Assembly: GCA_035079385.1 (NCBI GenBank)
Contig: JAVHKY010000030.1
Coordinates: 558,001-622,000, forward strand
Source of the DNA: Aspidiotus rigidus
Taxonomy: Eukaryota; Arthropoda; Insecta; Hemiptera; Diaspididae
Length of the DNA: 64,000 nucleotides
Reading direction: 5' to 3'
How positions within the stretch are numbered: position 1 is the stretch's first letter; each line of letters starts with the position of its first letter. Positions 25,100-37,645 of the stretch are shown here, in pieces. The notes beneath the pieces are model-generated. The model had not been told where the DNA came from and did no database searches. It saw only the letters and a list, made by a program, of their open reading frames with translations. Made by a program: the position numbers and the translations under genes.

Positions 25100-26422
25100 G
25101 TTCTGAAAACGAATACGAAAATAATCTGCGAATGTAATGACTGTAACGCACTAAATCTCTTATAATTAAACGACCAATGTAAGCAGCGAGAACATTCAGT
25201 CCTATTCGATACAGAGTAAGCTCCGTTTGATCAGTAAGGTTCTTAGGCAAGAACTCCGATGAAGAATTTCAAAGATGAACACAACGAGACATAAGTGGAA
25301 TACGAAAGTTTCGAAGTAACATAGTATCCTCAATAATGAGTTGTCACGTTTTTAATCACGACTGTGCAGTCCGACAACAACCTCGACGAATACAACATAT
25401 TAGGTTGGGAAGAGTATAAAAGTCACGTGCATTAAAGAGAAGTATGCGATATGTTTTACTTACCAGCAAAGGTTTTTCTATGTAATGGATGATTTTGACC
25501 GAGATTATGTACTGCTCCACATGCGAAAATACTGCCACAAGTTGTCGAGAGAAACGAAGATGATTTCTATCGTTCAATATCCTTCAAAGAGCAGACATCA
25601 TAACAGAATGAACTATTCGATAAAGAACAGAGCCGAATACTTCAGTTCTTCGAGTGTAGGAATAAATTATTCTGTAATATAATGCAACAGAAACCTTTAA
25701 ATAAGATATGATACGGAATGAAAGCTTTGTAGTTTGTACTTTGGAGCTTTGTTAATATCACCTGGGTGGTAGAATCGGCTGCAGTGTTGCCGTTTTTAAA
25801 CTCTGCATGAATTTTTGTTTGTTCGTTCGCGATCGTCGGTTTGGCAGTCGTGGCGAACCCAGACACAGGTGGCGAATGAGAATCACTGATTTTCGAGCCA
25901 GAGAAATGGATCTAAGAGAATGGAGGAATCTTCTGGGTTATTATTATTCTGTGAAATCAGTCAAAAAAGTGAACGTGAAATTCTGCAAAATCTTCACTGT
26001 GATACTCGTTTTCAGGATGATACGTTCGCAAAATTCTGTCGTAACCTCTACGCACGTTGAATTATCATTCACTCAAAGTAATTTTATCCTATCTTTATTC
26101 AGGATAATTGAACGCGGTAAAAATGGTTTCGTATCGCTAGTAAAAAGAAGCGTTTTGCTAACGTTCTTCTATTTCCAGTAAGTATTCATTGTGGCAACTC
26201 CTTCCGAGCAGTTATCTACCGCACTAAACAAGCATGATCAAATTATCACGTCTCTTGTCAGTGTGATGACTCGTCCTTTTCTTTCTTCGTTCCTTAGTGC
26301 GATTCCAAGCGACATGTTTTTGTTTGTCGAGTGAGATTTCGTGTTGTAAATAACATCACCCTTTTCTGTTAACGTAACTGTTCTAGATTTATCATTTGTT
26401 GGCTTTCAATTAAAAATTAGGA
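25100..26422. promoter_or_regulatory. Divergent promoter region between CHORD and USP16/45 genes
   Basis: The two genes are transcribed away from each other across about 1.3 kb. The left part should hold the CHORD 5' UTR exon and intron, the right part the USP start. Open frames here (such as 25807-26181) carry no domain. No core promoter element was identified with confidence. Confidence 0.4.
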
Positions 26423-29400
26423 ATGTTCACGATATTCGGTTTGATGAGTTTGATCAATTATGTTGGCAGTTTGTTGTATAATGTATGTTATTCGATGGCG
26501 AGAACAGAAAATTCTCAAGAATCTGTTGGTTCTGAAAATGTCCTGGTGAAAACACCTATGGTACACGAAGATTCCAATGAAAATTCGGAACCTGTCTTGA
26601 CCGGAGGTACGATAGCAGCTGGATTCATTATTCGTAGTAAAGTTATGAGAATAAGGTTAAAACTAATTTGTATTATTTTTGTAGGTGAGTGTGTTCTTGT
26701 ATCAAAAAGCTGTTCACATCTAAATTCAGCCATTAACCTGAATCAAATTCGTAAGAACGTTTTGAAAAATGGAGGTATTCCATCTATGAGTTGTCATTAT
26801 TGTAGAAGTAATTCTGCTGACGGCGATAACGAAGAACCGGAAGTGAGTTTCCTCGAATAGAATTGAAATTTGTATTTGAAATGGTTGAATAGTGAATCTT
26901 TATTCCGCAGGACTTGATTCTATGCATGAGATGCGGAGAAGGTTGCTGTACCAGTCACGTTTCTAAACATTATGAGACGCCGCGATCTGAACCACATGTC
27001 GTCTACGTAAATACGAACGACTGGAATGTTAAGTTAGTTTTCTACGAATTGAATGGGTAATACTAGACTATTCGATTAGACCTCTTTTTTTTTCTTCAGT
27101 TGTATGGAATGTAAGTCTGACAGTATTCCTGTCGATGCTAATGGTCGACTTAGAGAATCGATTAATCTCTTGAAGAATAGTCACAATAAACCGAAACCCT
27201 TTGTCGAAATTTCAAAATCTGGTAAGCATCATATTTTTCTGTAGGATGGAACTATTGATGATGTATCTGCATGTGCAATCAATTTTTTTCTTCATACAGA
27301 ACCCGTTTTGTCAAGCACTGCCATTGAATCGACTCCGTCGACAACCCTTGCTTATCGAAATAGTGATACGCCCTCATCGCTTGCAGTTATGATTGGTAAC
27401 AGACCTTTATCAGCCTTACAACCACCAAGGGTAAGTTTTTATTCTTACCACGATCCATCTCCTCCGTGTATCGGCTTTTTTCACACATGTCATTCATAAA
27501 ATTTCCCACCACAGGGTTTGACCAACTTAGGTAATACGTGTTTCTTCAATTCCGTTCTGCAATGTCTTGCTAGAACGCCATTACTTGTGCCAATGTTGTA
27601 CGAGATGAAAGAGCCTGGTGAAAAAGTGATCATGAAGTTGGAACCACACGATCCTGTTGTAAGGATGTGACCATATAATGAGTGGCCGGTTTGTTGTCGA
27701 AGATTCTCTACTATATATATCCTTCTGTTTTAGGAAGTAACATTGCACGAAGTATGGGGATCTGTAACTGAAGCGCTGGTTTCGACATTGATGCAAATTA
27801 CTTTTCTCTCGAATCAATCCGCTCATGCTTTTACACCCCACCACCTGTTGCAAAAGTTACGCGAAAAGCATTCCCAATTCAAAGGCTACAATCAACACGA
27901 TGCGCACGAATTGCTTAGAACCTTATTAGATTGTGTTAAAAATGAAGATTTGAAGGTATGTCTTACACCTAGTGAACAAATGATGGTGTCGTATGCGATT
28001 TCCTTCACATTGGTGTGATATTTTGTTGTAGCGTTATCGTATCGAAATTTGTCGCTATTTTGGATTAACGATACAAAAAATAAATCCCGAAAATGTAGAC
28101 GAAAAAAAGAAAGCATTGGCCCAAGAAATGAGCAAAAAGTTGCCCGAGATAGTCAACATACGACCAGATCCGGTATTTAGAGGTTTTACGGTCAGCGCAA
28201 ATACGTGCCTGAAATGCAGCCATAAATCTGAGATACCAGAAAGCTTTCTCGACCTGAGTTTACCAGTTTCGTTTCTAAGGGTAAGTGAAATAACCTTGAA
28301 AATCAGGGAGAGAATTTTTAAATTGGTAGTCCGCGGAAATTTTAGCAATCTGACCCATCTTGGGTTGCGATTTTGTCGAATATATATTTAATTGAGAAAA
28401 ACTAATATAGAAAATATTTTGAAACTGTGATAGCACGGGGAATATCATTTTGAATGATTTCTGTTACAGCTTCAGCCTTTATTAATGATGAACAGAAGAA
28501 AGAATGATGTCGGGGAAAAACCCAAATCGAAGCATCAGCTCAAGAAAGAACGTAAGTTAGCGAGGAAGAATAAAAAATTGGCCAAGTCGAAGAAAAGATG
28601 TAACGGTGAGTCGAAGGACGGTGATCATTGTGAACCAGAGGTAGATCAATTGAGTTTGAAAATATTAATATCTATATTTTTTTCCTATCAGCCTTTAACG
28701 ATCAAAATAATAAGAATGTTGAGAAGAGTTCGGTTGAAACTAAAGACGTTAACGAATCGGGCTACAGTTCTGGCAAAGCTTCGTCTCCCATGCAGAGCAA
28801 CAGTGATAATACGATCCACAGTGAAAATAATAATGAAATGTTAGCTGAAGCGTTAGATGAAATAAACGCACTGCCGTTAGAAGGTACGCGCTAATCTTAT
28901 TTGTGTATGCGTAGTAGTCCAATTGAATGTTTGATGTTAAATTTGTCAAACATTCTAGATAATGAAGTAGATGCATCCAATAAATTAGCGGAAACCAGCA
29001 ACGTCAATTCTTTCTCGTGCGATACACCTCGCAGCGAAGTCCCGATTAGCGACAATTCCTCTGTCGTCGTCGGCACTAATGGATCGTCGAGCCAACAAAT
29101 AGATAGTCACGATGTGGTGAGAAAATAATTCTGTATCTTGTGCGCTCTCAATATTCGACCAATATCATTTTTCTTGTATTATATAGGCTTCCACGTCCTT
29201 CCAAAACACAATTGTTGATCACGAGGCAGCTAAAATTTCTGAACAGTCAGTGGTAGTGACATCACCGGCCGGGTCATCATCTTGTTTTCCATTAGCAAAT
29301 ACATCTAAACTGAGTAATAACGTAGGTGCCAATGGTAGCAGCAGTAGTGCTGGTGAAGACGATGATGACGACATGGACGACGAGAACGAAGACGATGATA

Positions 29401-30380
29401 ACGATGTGGATGATAGCGACGAAGGTGACGGGCTTCTCCAAGACAACTCGCCCGAAACTCGCGAGCTTTGCATGACTCTACAACCGCACCCGACCGGTGA
29501 GGACGAAGAGAATTCGATATGGGCTTGTTTGCGCGAGTATACCAAATGCGAAGTTTTGACAGACAACAATAAAGTCGTTTGTGAGAAGTGCACCAAAGAA
29601 GCCTCTAAGAGTGAGTTTCTCTTGTGCAGTTCTGCTGGGAAATTATTTTCTGGCTTTGACTTTAATTATTTACTTCGAATAGGTACGGGCGAGAAGAAAC
29701 AGATTTACAGAAATTTTACGAAACAGTTATTAATAAAATCTCCGCCGCCGGTATTAATTTTACACCTAAAACGTTTCGAAGCGAAAGGAGCTTTTTCATT
29801 TAGGAAAGTTGATGCGAATATATCGTTTCCGTTAATATTGGATGTAGGATCGTTTTGCTCCGTTACTTGCGAGGTGAGTCTTGTAAGATTTTTATCATTA
29901 TAATATTATGTTCGCTAAAGTTTTGATATCAATTGTTTATGTTTCGCAGAAATTATTATATCCCGACCAAAAGAAAATTTTATATTCATTGTATGGAATC
30001 GTGGAGCATAGCGGCTCAATGAACGCTGGTCATTACGTTGCGTACGTAAAGGTGAGCTACGTTTGGATGAAAAAAAAACCTACAAATTTAATTAATTGAT
30101 TTACGAACCATCAACAGATGTTTATCACATTGCATCAAATTTCCTTCTGTTCCAGGTGCGGTGCACTACAAAGCATAGTTACCGTAAACTATTTCTACCC
30201 AAAAATATGCATCAGCACACTGAAACGTTTAGTGATGAATCTATGGAGAAGATGTTGAAGGAACTGCAGAACGAAGAACGACAGTGGTATCACATTAGCG
30301 ATTCGGCGGTGCGACCTGTCGCCGAAGAAGATGTTCTTCGTAAACAGGCCTATCTACTATTCTATGAAAGAATCTGGTGA
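26423..30380 (+). CDS. Usp16-45: Ubiquitin carboxyl-terminal hydrolase, USP16/45 type
   Basis: A cysteine deubiquitinase; USP16 acts on histone H2A and USP45 on ERCC1. Fifteen exons join in frame: 26423-26606, 26685-26842, 26911-27032, 27100-27221, 27300-27430, 27515-27658, 27734-27955, 28032-28280, 28470-28605, 28692-28883, 28959-29116, 29187-29610, 29683-29873, 29950-30051, 30156-30380; total 2760 bases, 919 residues. The N-terminal ZnF-UBP has [31 protein letters not shown] and NCMECKSD. The USP core opens with [18 protein letters not shown] (catalytic Cys). The Cys-x2-Cys pairs CLKC and CEKC are visible. The His is in [14 protein letters not shown] and the Asp in WYHISDSAV; the end [10 protein letters not shown] is typical. 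A low-complexity Ser/Asp/Glu-rich insert interrupts the core. A second in-frame Met at 26495 would skip a hydrophobic first 24 residues unusual for the family. Confidence 0.93.
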
Positions 30381-30892
30381 TAGTTTTTATTTATTCCTTT
30401 TTATTTAATATTTCGAGAAAAAAATTTTCGCGTTAATGATGGATGGTACGAATCTTTTGAAGAAGTTACAACGACCTTGTTTTTCATCGTTATAATAATC
30501 ATTATTTATCAATATTACGTTATTACCACCTTTGTATTAACACATTTTATGGTTTTCAAATTTTGTAGTTTATTGCGACGCCTAGTATCGATATTTTTTT
30601 TTTCTTTTTTAATTTTGAAATCTTCCTTTAAAATTAGTTCATTTTATTTTATTTATCCCTCCGAATTTGCGTCGAATTTCGAAAGTTGATGATGGATGAT
30701 GAAATAATAATCGAGAAAAGTATCTTTCTTCTCTTTCATTTCTTTTAACTGTGTTTCTTTAACGCGTTTCGCTTTTTAACGGTTCATCGTGAGAAGAAAT
30801 TTCCTTTTTTCCGTGTAAATTGTGATTTTTGTATGATAAATTTTGTTGGAATGTAAATATGCATTATCAATTAAGTAAATGGCATTGATTCT

Positions 30893-30898
30893 AATAAA
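30893..30898 (+). terminator. AATAAA polyadenylation signal, USP16/45
   Basis: A canonical AATAAA lies about 510 bases after the USP16/45 stop codon, in AT-rich 3' UTR-like sequence on the same strand. Confidence 0.45.
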
Positions 30899-31551
30899 TT
30901 ATTGTTTCGAGAAAAATACCTATAGTGCTTAATTCACTCTGTTCTAATTGACTTGACGGATGACCGAACGCTCAAAATCTCGAGAAAGATTAAAAATTTC
31001 ATCCGGCAGGGTGTGCTGTGATCAGCTTCAATAAATTAAAAATGTGGACGTTCGGGGAGGTAAGGATAATAGAGGCAATGAAAAACACAAAAATTTCTGT
31101 CGAAATCCAACTCACGAAATTGAAGCGAGAAATGCTATATATAATCATTGACAACATGGTAGTGTAAGAATTGTGCTAAGCGGATGTTGTATTAAATTTT
31201 TAACAGAAATGAGAACCTGTAAAGCCGATACTTTGACTTGTACAGGAAGATGAATAAATCTACCTATAATAGGTATTAATTAGGTTCCCATGAAACAATC
31301 GTTGACGTACAGAACCACAGCAATAGATACCGAAAATTTCAAGAATCTCGACAACAGGCGATCGACTTCGCAGGTATTACTGTAATAAGAGACGAGTCGA
31401 GTCCCGAAAAACATTTTTCGAATAATTGAAAAGTTTTTCCCTCTGCGAGCAGCCTAAACATTATCATTCTGGCGATAACGAATTTTGTTGGTTCTAATTT
31501 TGATCGATTAATCGATTAAGAATATCCACTCCAAATTTCACTGAGCGAAAG
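30899..31551. other. Intergenic, nothing recognised
   Basis: AT-rich spacer between the USP16/45 3' UTR and the small secreted-protein gene. No gene or repeat seen; the right end should hold that gene's promoter. Confidence 0.4.
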
Positions 31552-32311
31552 ATGAGTTCATCTGGCATTCTGAAGTTGGAGAGCAAATTTTTGCTGTGCA
31601 TTTTGACAATTACGTCGATCCTTTCAGATGATAGAAATTCTGACGAGTCTGTTCTTGATAGTTCCGATGTAAAAGCTAGTTTTTACAGTCCAAAGGTGGA
31701 AAATGCGTTCAAACAGATTTATCCTGGTAAATAAGTTGAAATCAATAAAATTCTAGGAAGTATTTTTTCTCTCCCTCATTATCGGCAAGGGTAAGCAAAT
31801 AATTGTTGTGGAATGAAATGATTCGAGCGACTTCAAAACACATCTGACGCTAGGCGTTGTACTATGAAATCAATTCGCGGGCGATATTGCCTGAATTAGG
31901 TACCTACTTCGATTCAAGTATAACATGCTAGATGTATTTGTTTCAGATTTAGACAACCTAGAACCTTGGCCGTTGGCGGAAAACTTGACAACTGACTTCT
32001 TCAAACACATTTGTATCAACGTTCTTCTGGATGTCTATCCAGCGCACGTTCCCACCATCAGAATTCTCAAAGAATATATACCGGTCGATGAAGAGAAGCT
32101 ACAGTCGGAGAGAGTGATGAGACATGCTCCGGTAGAATTTAAGGAAGGTGTGAAAAATATGACTTTATTACGTTGCGTTCAAAAGGACTTCGAGTTCTTC
32201 CTCGTCCGAGGAGATAATGATCATGTGTTCAAACTAGAAAAAGACGATAAGAACGGAACTTACTTTTTTATGAGTGGTCCGCACGCTATTAATTTCAAAG
32301 ATCAAATATAG
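31552..32311 (+). CDS. Probable secreted protein of unknown family, 179 aa
   Basis: Two exons (31552-31726 and 31947-32311) join in phase 1 through a GTAAAT donor and a TTTGTTTCAG acceptor, giving 540 bases and 179 residues. The N-terminus MSSSGILKLESKFLLCILTI continues TSILS, a plausible signal peptide, and is followed by an acidic DDRNSDESVLDSSD stretch. Three N-glycosylation sequons (NLT, NMT, NGT) in the second exon fit secretion. The second exon has a mixed helix/strand-like composition (DFFKHICINVLLDVYP, EFFLVRGDNDHVFKLEKDD) with only two cysteines. I do not recognise the family and assign no function. It lies between USP16/45 and CDC16 on the same strand. Confidence 0.7.
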
Positions 32312-32925
32312 ATTGATTTTTTCAAAATGAAACTTCGGAAGGGTATAATTCACAGGCGTCCTTGTTACTCTTGTTCGTTGACAGGTGGTTGATGGAATGC
32401 AACCATAACCCTTTACCTAATCATATAGGACAAAGATTTTGGGACTTCATTCCAATAGCCACTGTTATAATAAGTATTCTGGGTTAAATAGATGACGCAC
32501 TCTACTTTTGGGCCCGTCAAACTCTTTTGAAAAATAGAAGAAGTCGGGGAAAAAGTAAAACTGGACCCGTAGGCAATGAATATCAGTGCATGGTGAACAC
32601 ACTCAAAACTATTTTTATTTTATTTTTTTTTTTCAATATGCAAGGGATACTGACAAGATCTATAAAATTTGTGCTCTTGGTCACTCTATTTATTTACATA
32701 TTATACAATTTTGTTATTATACTAAAATTAAGCAAAGCGCATCCAGCATCTATTTATTTGATACGGTATTTTTTATTTCCTTTGAGGAAAGCTTGAACAG
32801 CTTGAATGTGTTCCTCTGCAATTTTTGCTCGTTGCTCAGCGACATCGGATCTTTTATTAGCCTCTTCCCTCTCTCTGCCCCCTACAAATTTCAAATTTGT
32901 GGAAATGAATGTGTAGAATATTTTT
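32312..32925. other. 3' flank of the 179-aa gene, nothing recognised
   Basis: Intergenic sequence with poly-T tracts. Open frames at 32527-32796 and 32586-32927 overlap in different frames and are AT-driven; neither has a recognisable domain. Confidence 0.35.
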
Positions 32926-33556
32926 GAACTTCTCTATAACGAACTTTCACGGGGACATGGAAAAAGTTCGTTATAATATAGAAAATTAAAAACTTCGTTG
33001 AATTATAAGTTTTTTTTTTTTCATATGCACTTTAATTTTTTACTGACAAAATATACATTTTCACTTTTTTCTTCATACCATTATCAACATCATCATGATC
33101 AACACTTTTTCGTCGATATCTGAAGCCTTTCTCTTCATCATTATGGGAAAAGCATGCGTTCGAACTTGAAAAGATCACACTCTAACGCAAAAATCCAAGA
33201 ACTGGAGTACCTACGTCTAGCTTTTTCATAATTCTCTGCACGCAAAATTGTGAAATTTAACTTGAGAAATGAGAAATACATTTTATGTTCATATTTACAT
33301 GACGCGCTTTATTATATAGGATTTTTAAATGTAATTTAGGCTTCGAAGCGAAGAAAAATGCGTTAAATATAAGTTTCTTTCGTTATGAATATTAGTATTT
33401 TCTTATAAGGTGAACAATTATTTTACGCATGCAATAGTTTACAGAACGAGTTGAAAACAAGTGAAGTAACATTTTTAAATGGAAATTTCGAGGGATCTGC
33501 GTAAAAGTTCGTTGCATAGAAAATTTCGCTATTGGAGGTTCATTATAGAGAAGTTC
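32926..33556. mobile_element. Inverted-repeat element, 19-bp arms (MITE-like)
   Basis: GAACTTCTCTATAACGAAC at 32926 is matched in inverse orientation by the sequence at 33538-33556, with one mismatch in 19. GTTCGTTATA-type motifs recur inside. No transposase is present. No clear target duplication was seen, so the class is unknown. Confidence 0.5.
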
Positions 33557-34216
33557 GATTGTAAAAGGAAAAAAGTAAGAAACTAAATAAAACATGATGA
33601 AATTCATAGAGAGTAATAAGTTTTTTCAAAAAATATCTTTTTATTATGCTTGAAATAATTCAAATCAAACGTCATGTACGGTAGAACGCAGCTTTTCAGT
33701 TCTATGAGCATAATCGATACATTGCTCACGAACAGTACGATTAACAAGCGCCGGTCAGCCATTATAACAACATTTCGGAGGAAGATATTTTTTGTATTCA
33801 TACGATAGACCTTATTCTTATTCTATAGATTGTTGTTATGTCGCTCGACCGTCCTTTACATTTACAGAACTCGATTCAACTATCGATACAATAGAATATT
33901 GATATTTTTAGCGGTATTTTATTATCAGTGCAGCGTAGACTGTAGATAAAATGAAATTCAACCCACGAAATCCGGCGGCATATCTCAGTTTGACGAAGCT
34001 CAATAGCTCATTTTAGGTGTATCTCTCATTCTTTCTTCAGTAAACCTTTCAACCTTTCATCAGTCGTTCTTCTCCACTCAAAATGCTCGAATAAATTCGA
34101 AAATACTGAGCACATCATCGTCATTGTTTCGGCCTCTTCACAGCATTTGTGAACAAGTGCTTCTGGTATATTTTTCAGCTTCAGAGAACGTTGTACGCCC
34201 ATCTGATTCTATTATA
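33557..34216. promoter_or_regulatory. CDC16 upstream region
   Basis: AT-rich sequence before the CDC16 start. An in-frame ATG at 34124 would add 31 residues; I prefer the ATG at 34217 because it places the N-terminus at about the family's usual distance from the first TPR region. Confidence 0.35.
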
Positions 34217-37200
34217 ATGGCTGGTGACAGTGATGTGGAAATGATGAGTTCCGATGTAAATATTAGTCATTGCCGTCAACTCGTAAAAACCTATTTCGAT
34301 CTGGTAAATATTCTAATCTTTATCGTATACAGACTAAGAATCAATATAGAGTTGGTGTTGACGAGGGTCTTTTCGTCATTCTAGCATTCATACCAATCCG
34401 CTCTGTTTTGGGCGGATAAAGTATGTTCGTTGACTAACAATCATCCCGAAGATGTCTACACATTGGGTCGGTGTATGTACGGTTTACAGCAATTCCGGCG
34501 AGCCATCATCATCATCCAATCCATGGGACTCGATAAAGTGAGTAATCAAAGTTGTTTAACGATCTTATCTCGTCGTCATGAATGCTTATTTGATGAACTT
34601 GGGTCCTACCTATAGACGGACATCCACTGTCGTTATATCACTATAAAATGTTTAATCGAAGTCAAGGAATATGCAGAGGCTCTGTCTATGCTTTCGAATG
34701 AAGATATCGAAGATAGAAAACACGCATCCGGCTGCAGGACGTACCAAAATTTAGAACAAGACTCCCTACGGACGCTGTTCAATGTTCCCGAAAACAAGTG
34801 TCCTGTCGTTAGTATTGCACTTTTTGTCCACGGTTTTTTCGCTTACTGATACTGTATTTTTAACTCTGTATTCGCATTGCAGATCCGTAGTGCGTTATTG
34901 ACGCTGAAAGGAAAAGTTTATGAAGCTCTTGATAATCGTAACCAAGCTACCGATTGTTATAAGGAAGCGTTGAATAACGATGTAAATTGTTTCGATGCTT
35001 TGAACGCATTGCTACAGCATAGATTATTGACTAGTTCGGCTGGTAATAATCTTTCCGAAGATGTTCAAAATGATCTCGTAATTCGTTCACCTCTCTACGT
35101 CTCCTTTTTTTTTTTTTACTGCAGCGCAAAAGTTACTCGAATTTTTCACACCGTCGGAAAATAGCTCTAGTAATGAGGACACGGTTACAAAACCTTTATA
35201 CCAGACTTTGTTGAGATCGTACATCGGCGACACTTTATCAACAACCGATACCATAATAGTATTACCACCAGCCTTAGAGACGAACGTTGACGTATTAGCT
35301 GCTGAAGCCGAACGATTATACTATAATTGCTCTTACAGAGATTGCTTCGAGTTGACCGAGATGTAAATTTTCCTCCAATTACTAAACCGATTCAAATTTC
35401 AGAATAATTTTCAAGATCATTTTTACAGGATTAAGAAGAAAGATCCTTATCATACGGTCGGTTTGATGACACACATTGCGTGTTTAGTCGAGCTTGGACA
35501 CAAAAACAGTGAGTACGCGTGAGAGGTAATACTATCAAAAAAGAATTCTCGGATTAATCTTCAAATTTCTTTCTTTTTGTTAGAATTATTTTATTTAGCC
35601 CACGATTTGGTCGATGTGCATCCAGAAAGTGCTGTTGCATGGTTGGCGGTTGGTTGCTATTATTATTTAATAGGTAAACAAGATCCCGCGAGACGATATT
35701 TGAGCAAAGCGACGTTAGTCGATAATATGTTCGGAGCAGCTTGGCTCGCGTATGGTCACTCGTTCGCCGCTGATAACGAACACGATCAAGCCATGGCGGC
35801 GTATTTCAAGGCTTCGCAACTAATGAAAGGGTACGTTTCACGGTTGCTAATCTCTGCGTATAAAAGTGAACGAAATTTTCATTCTCTGTTCCTCTGTATA
35901 GGAGCTATTTACCATTGCTGTATATAGGTCTGGAGTGCGGGTTGACCAGCAATATCGGTTTGGCATACAGATTTTTCCAGGAAGCGAGCGAACTCGCTCC
36001 TAAGGATCCCTTCGTTATCCACGAAATGGGAGTTATAGCTTACCAAAATCACAGGTGAAGATTCTTCTAACATTTTCTATGCGAACTAGTTTCATGAATA
36101 ATATATTCAGGATTTCGGTAGGTACGATAAAGCTGAGCATTATTTCATGGAAACGTTAAATAGAGTAAGAGAGATCAACGAACCTCTGCTGGCAGAGAAA
36201 TGGGAAGCTTTGTTCAATAATTTGGGTCATGTCAATCGAAAATTATTGAGATACGAAAAAGCCTTGGAGTTCCATCAGCAAGTGTGTATTTTTGTAGACA
36301 TTTATTACTTTCAAGATAAGTTGAATGCATATTATCGAAATCTACTTACATTCGAATTTAAAAGTTGAAATAATTTCTGAGTTCTTCTTTCCCTTTCCTC
36401 AACTTCGAAGCACATTGATTCCACGCGATGAGGAAGACTATCGTGACTCATTTTATTAAATTGAATAAATGAACGAATTCAAAAAATTTAAAAAAGAAAA
36501 CTGCAAAAACTTGGAATTAGAAAGCGATAGCAATTGTGGAAAAGCGCTCGCGTTTTAATTTTAACTTTTTGCGGTTCCATTTTTTAAATTTTTTGAATTT
36601 ATTCATTTATACAATACTATACAGTAAATTTAAAACACATACTTTCTTCATGGAGAGATTATCGCGAAGAGACAATTTCAAATTGTACTTTTTGCTATTT
36701 TACTTGAATAAGAATGTGGGATATTCAACTTTTAGTGTGGTTGATTGAATGCATCTTTCATCCGTTCTTGAGTTTCAATTTCCCATGTTTACAGGCTTTA
36801 TTGTACTCCCCTCTGAACGCATCTACACTCACGTGCATGGGCTTAGTACATTCACTAAGTGGCAATATTTCTGAAGCTGTTGACGCGCTACATAAATCTC
36901 TTGGAATCAGACGCAACGATTCGTTTACTACAACTCTTCTTAATTACGTTATCGAACAACTGATCGATCATGAAGAACCTTTCGAAGGTGAAATGAACGA
37001 ATTACTGTTTTCATCATCGAATTCTGACGTAGATCATTTCTCTTAATCCATAACTTCTTTTCAGGTTCTGATCTGGTTAAAAGTATAAGAATCACGACCG
37101 ATGACCATAAACCAAAATTTAAGAAGACTGTTTGGACTTCAAACCCTGAAAGTCCGATTACATTCGAGGATAGCGACCTGGGAGCAAATGATGACCAGAA

Positions 37201-37310
37201 TTATTCAGCATTGAGCAACGAAGTGGATATGTAAGTTGGCGTACTATTTCTTCAAAAAAGGTAACGTATTCCGAAATTATCATTGATTCATTCTGTTTTA
37301 TAGGAACTGA
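34217..37310 (+). CDS. Cdc16: Anaphase-promoting complex subunit CDC16/APC6 (TPR protein)
   Basis: A scaffold subunit of the APC/C ubiquitin ligase, built from TPR repeats. Twelve exons: 34217-34303, 34385-34537, 34616-34807, 34883-35042, 35125-35362, 35429-35508, 35584-35830, 35902-36054, 36122-36281, 36795-36987, 37065-37230, 37304-37310; total 1836 bases, 611 residues, close to the human 620. Diagnostic stretches are YQSALFWADKV, LKGKVYEALDNR, KDPYHTVGLMTHIACLVEL, VAWLAVGCYYY, RRYLSKATLVD, WLAYGHSFAADNEHDQAMAA, LYIGLECGLTSN, NNLGHVNRKL and a GLVHSLSGNISEAVDALHKS stretch. All intron phases agree. For exon 4 the GTAATA donor at 35043, not the later GTAATT, keeps the frame. The last exon encodes only the end of one Met codon, Asn and the stop. 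Confidence 0.96.
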
Positions 37311-37645
37311 GCGCTTACGGTGGAGAATTGACGTGATCTCGTTTGGAAAAAACTTCTTCTTGCTTCTTTGTTAACTTTGGAAAATATTTTCGAATGAATT
37401 TTGAAATACCATGTTTTCTATTTTTATATGTGTTAGAATTACTGCCAAGAATTGTACAGATTGTATATAATACATTTTCGATAAGTTGAAAACTGCAATG
37501 TTCGAGTTTTACTCTTGATGGTTACTTGAGCTTATTAAAAACTTATTATCAACGAAATCGAAAAGATTGTACGGTCTCAACTATCTACTCTGATAATGAG
37601 TAGCCGATGAGATTTGTTGATTGTTCTCAACTAAGATCGAAGACT

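Noticed and set aside
28606..28640. Extension of USP exon 9 to a GTAGAT donor
   Set aside because: It would break the frame to exon 10; the GTGAGT donor after 28605 keeps phase 1.
29219..29596. Serine-rich minus-strand open frame
   Set aside because: It is the antisense of the acidic, low-complexity USP exon 12.
35043..35094. Longer CDC16 exon 4 ending at GTAATT
   Set aside because: That donor is in phase 0 and gives nonsense in exon 5; the GTAATA donor at 35043 restores the conserved sequence.
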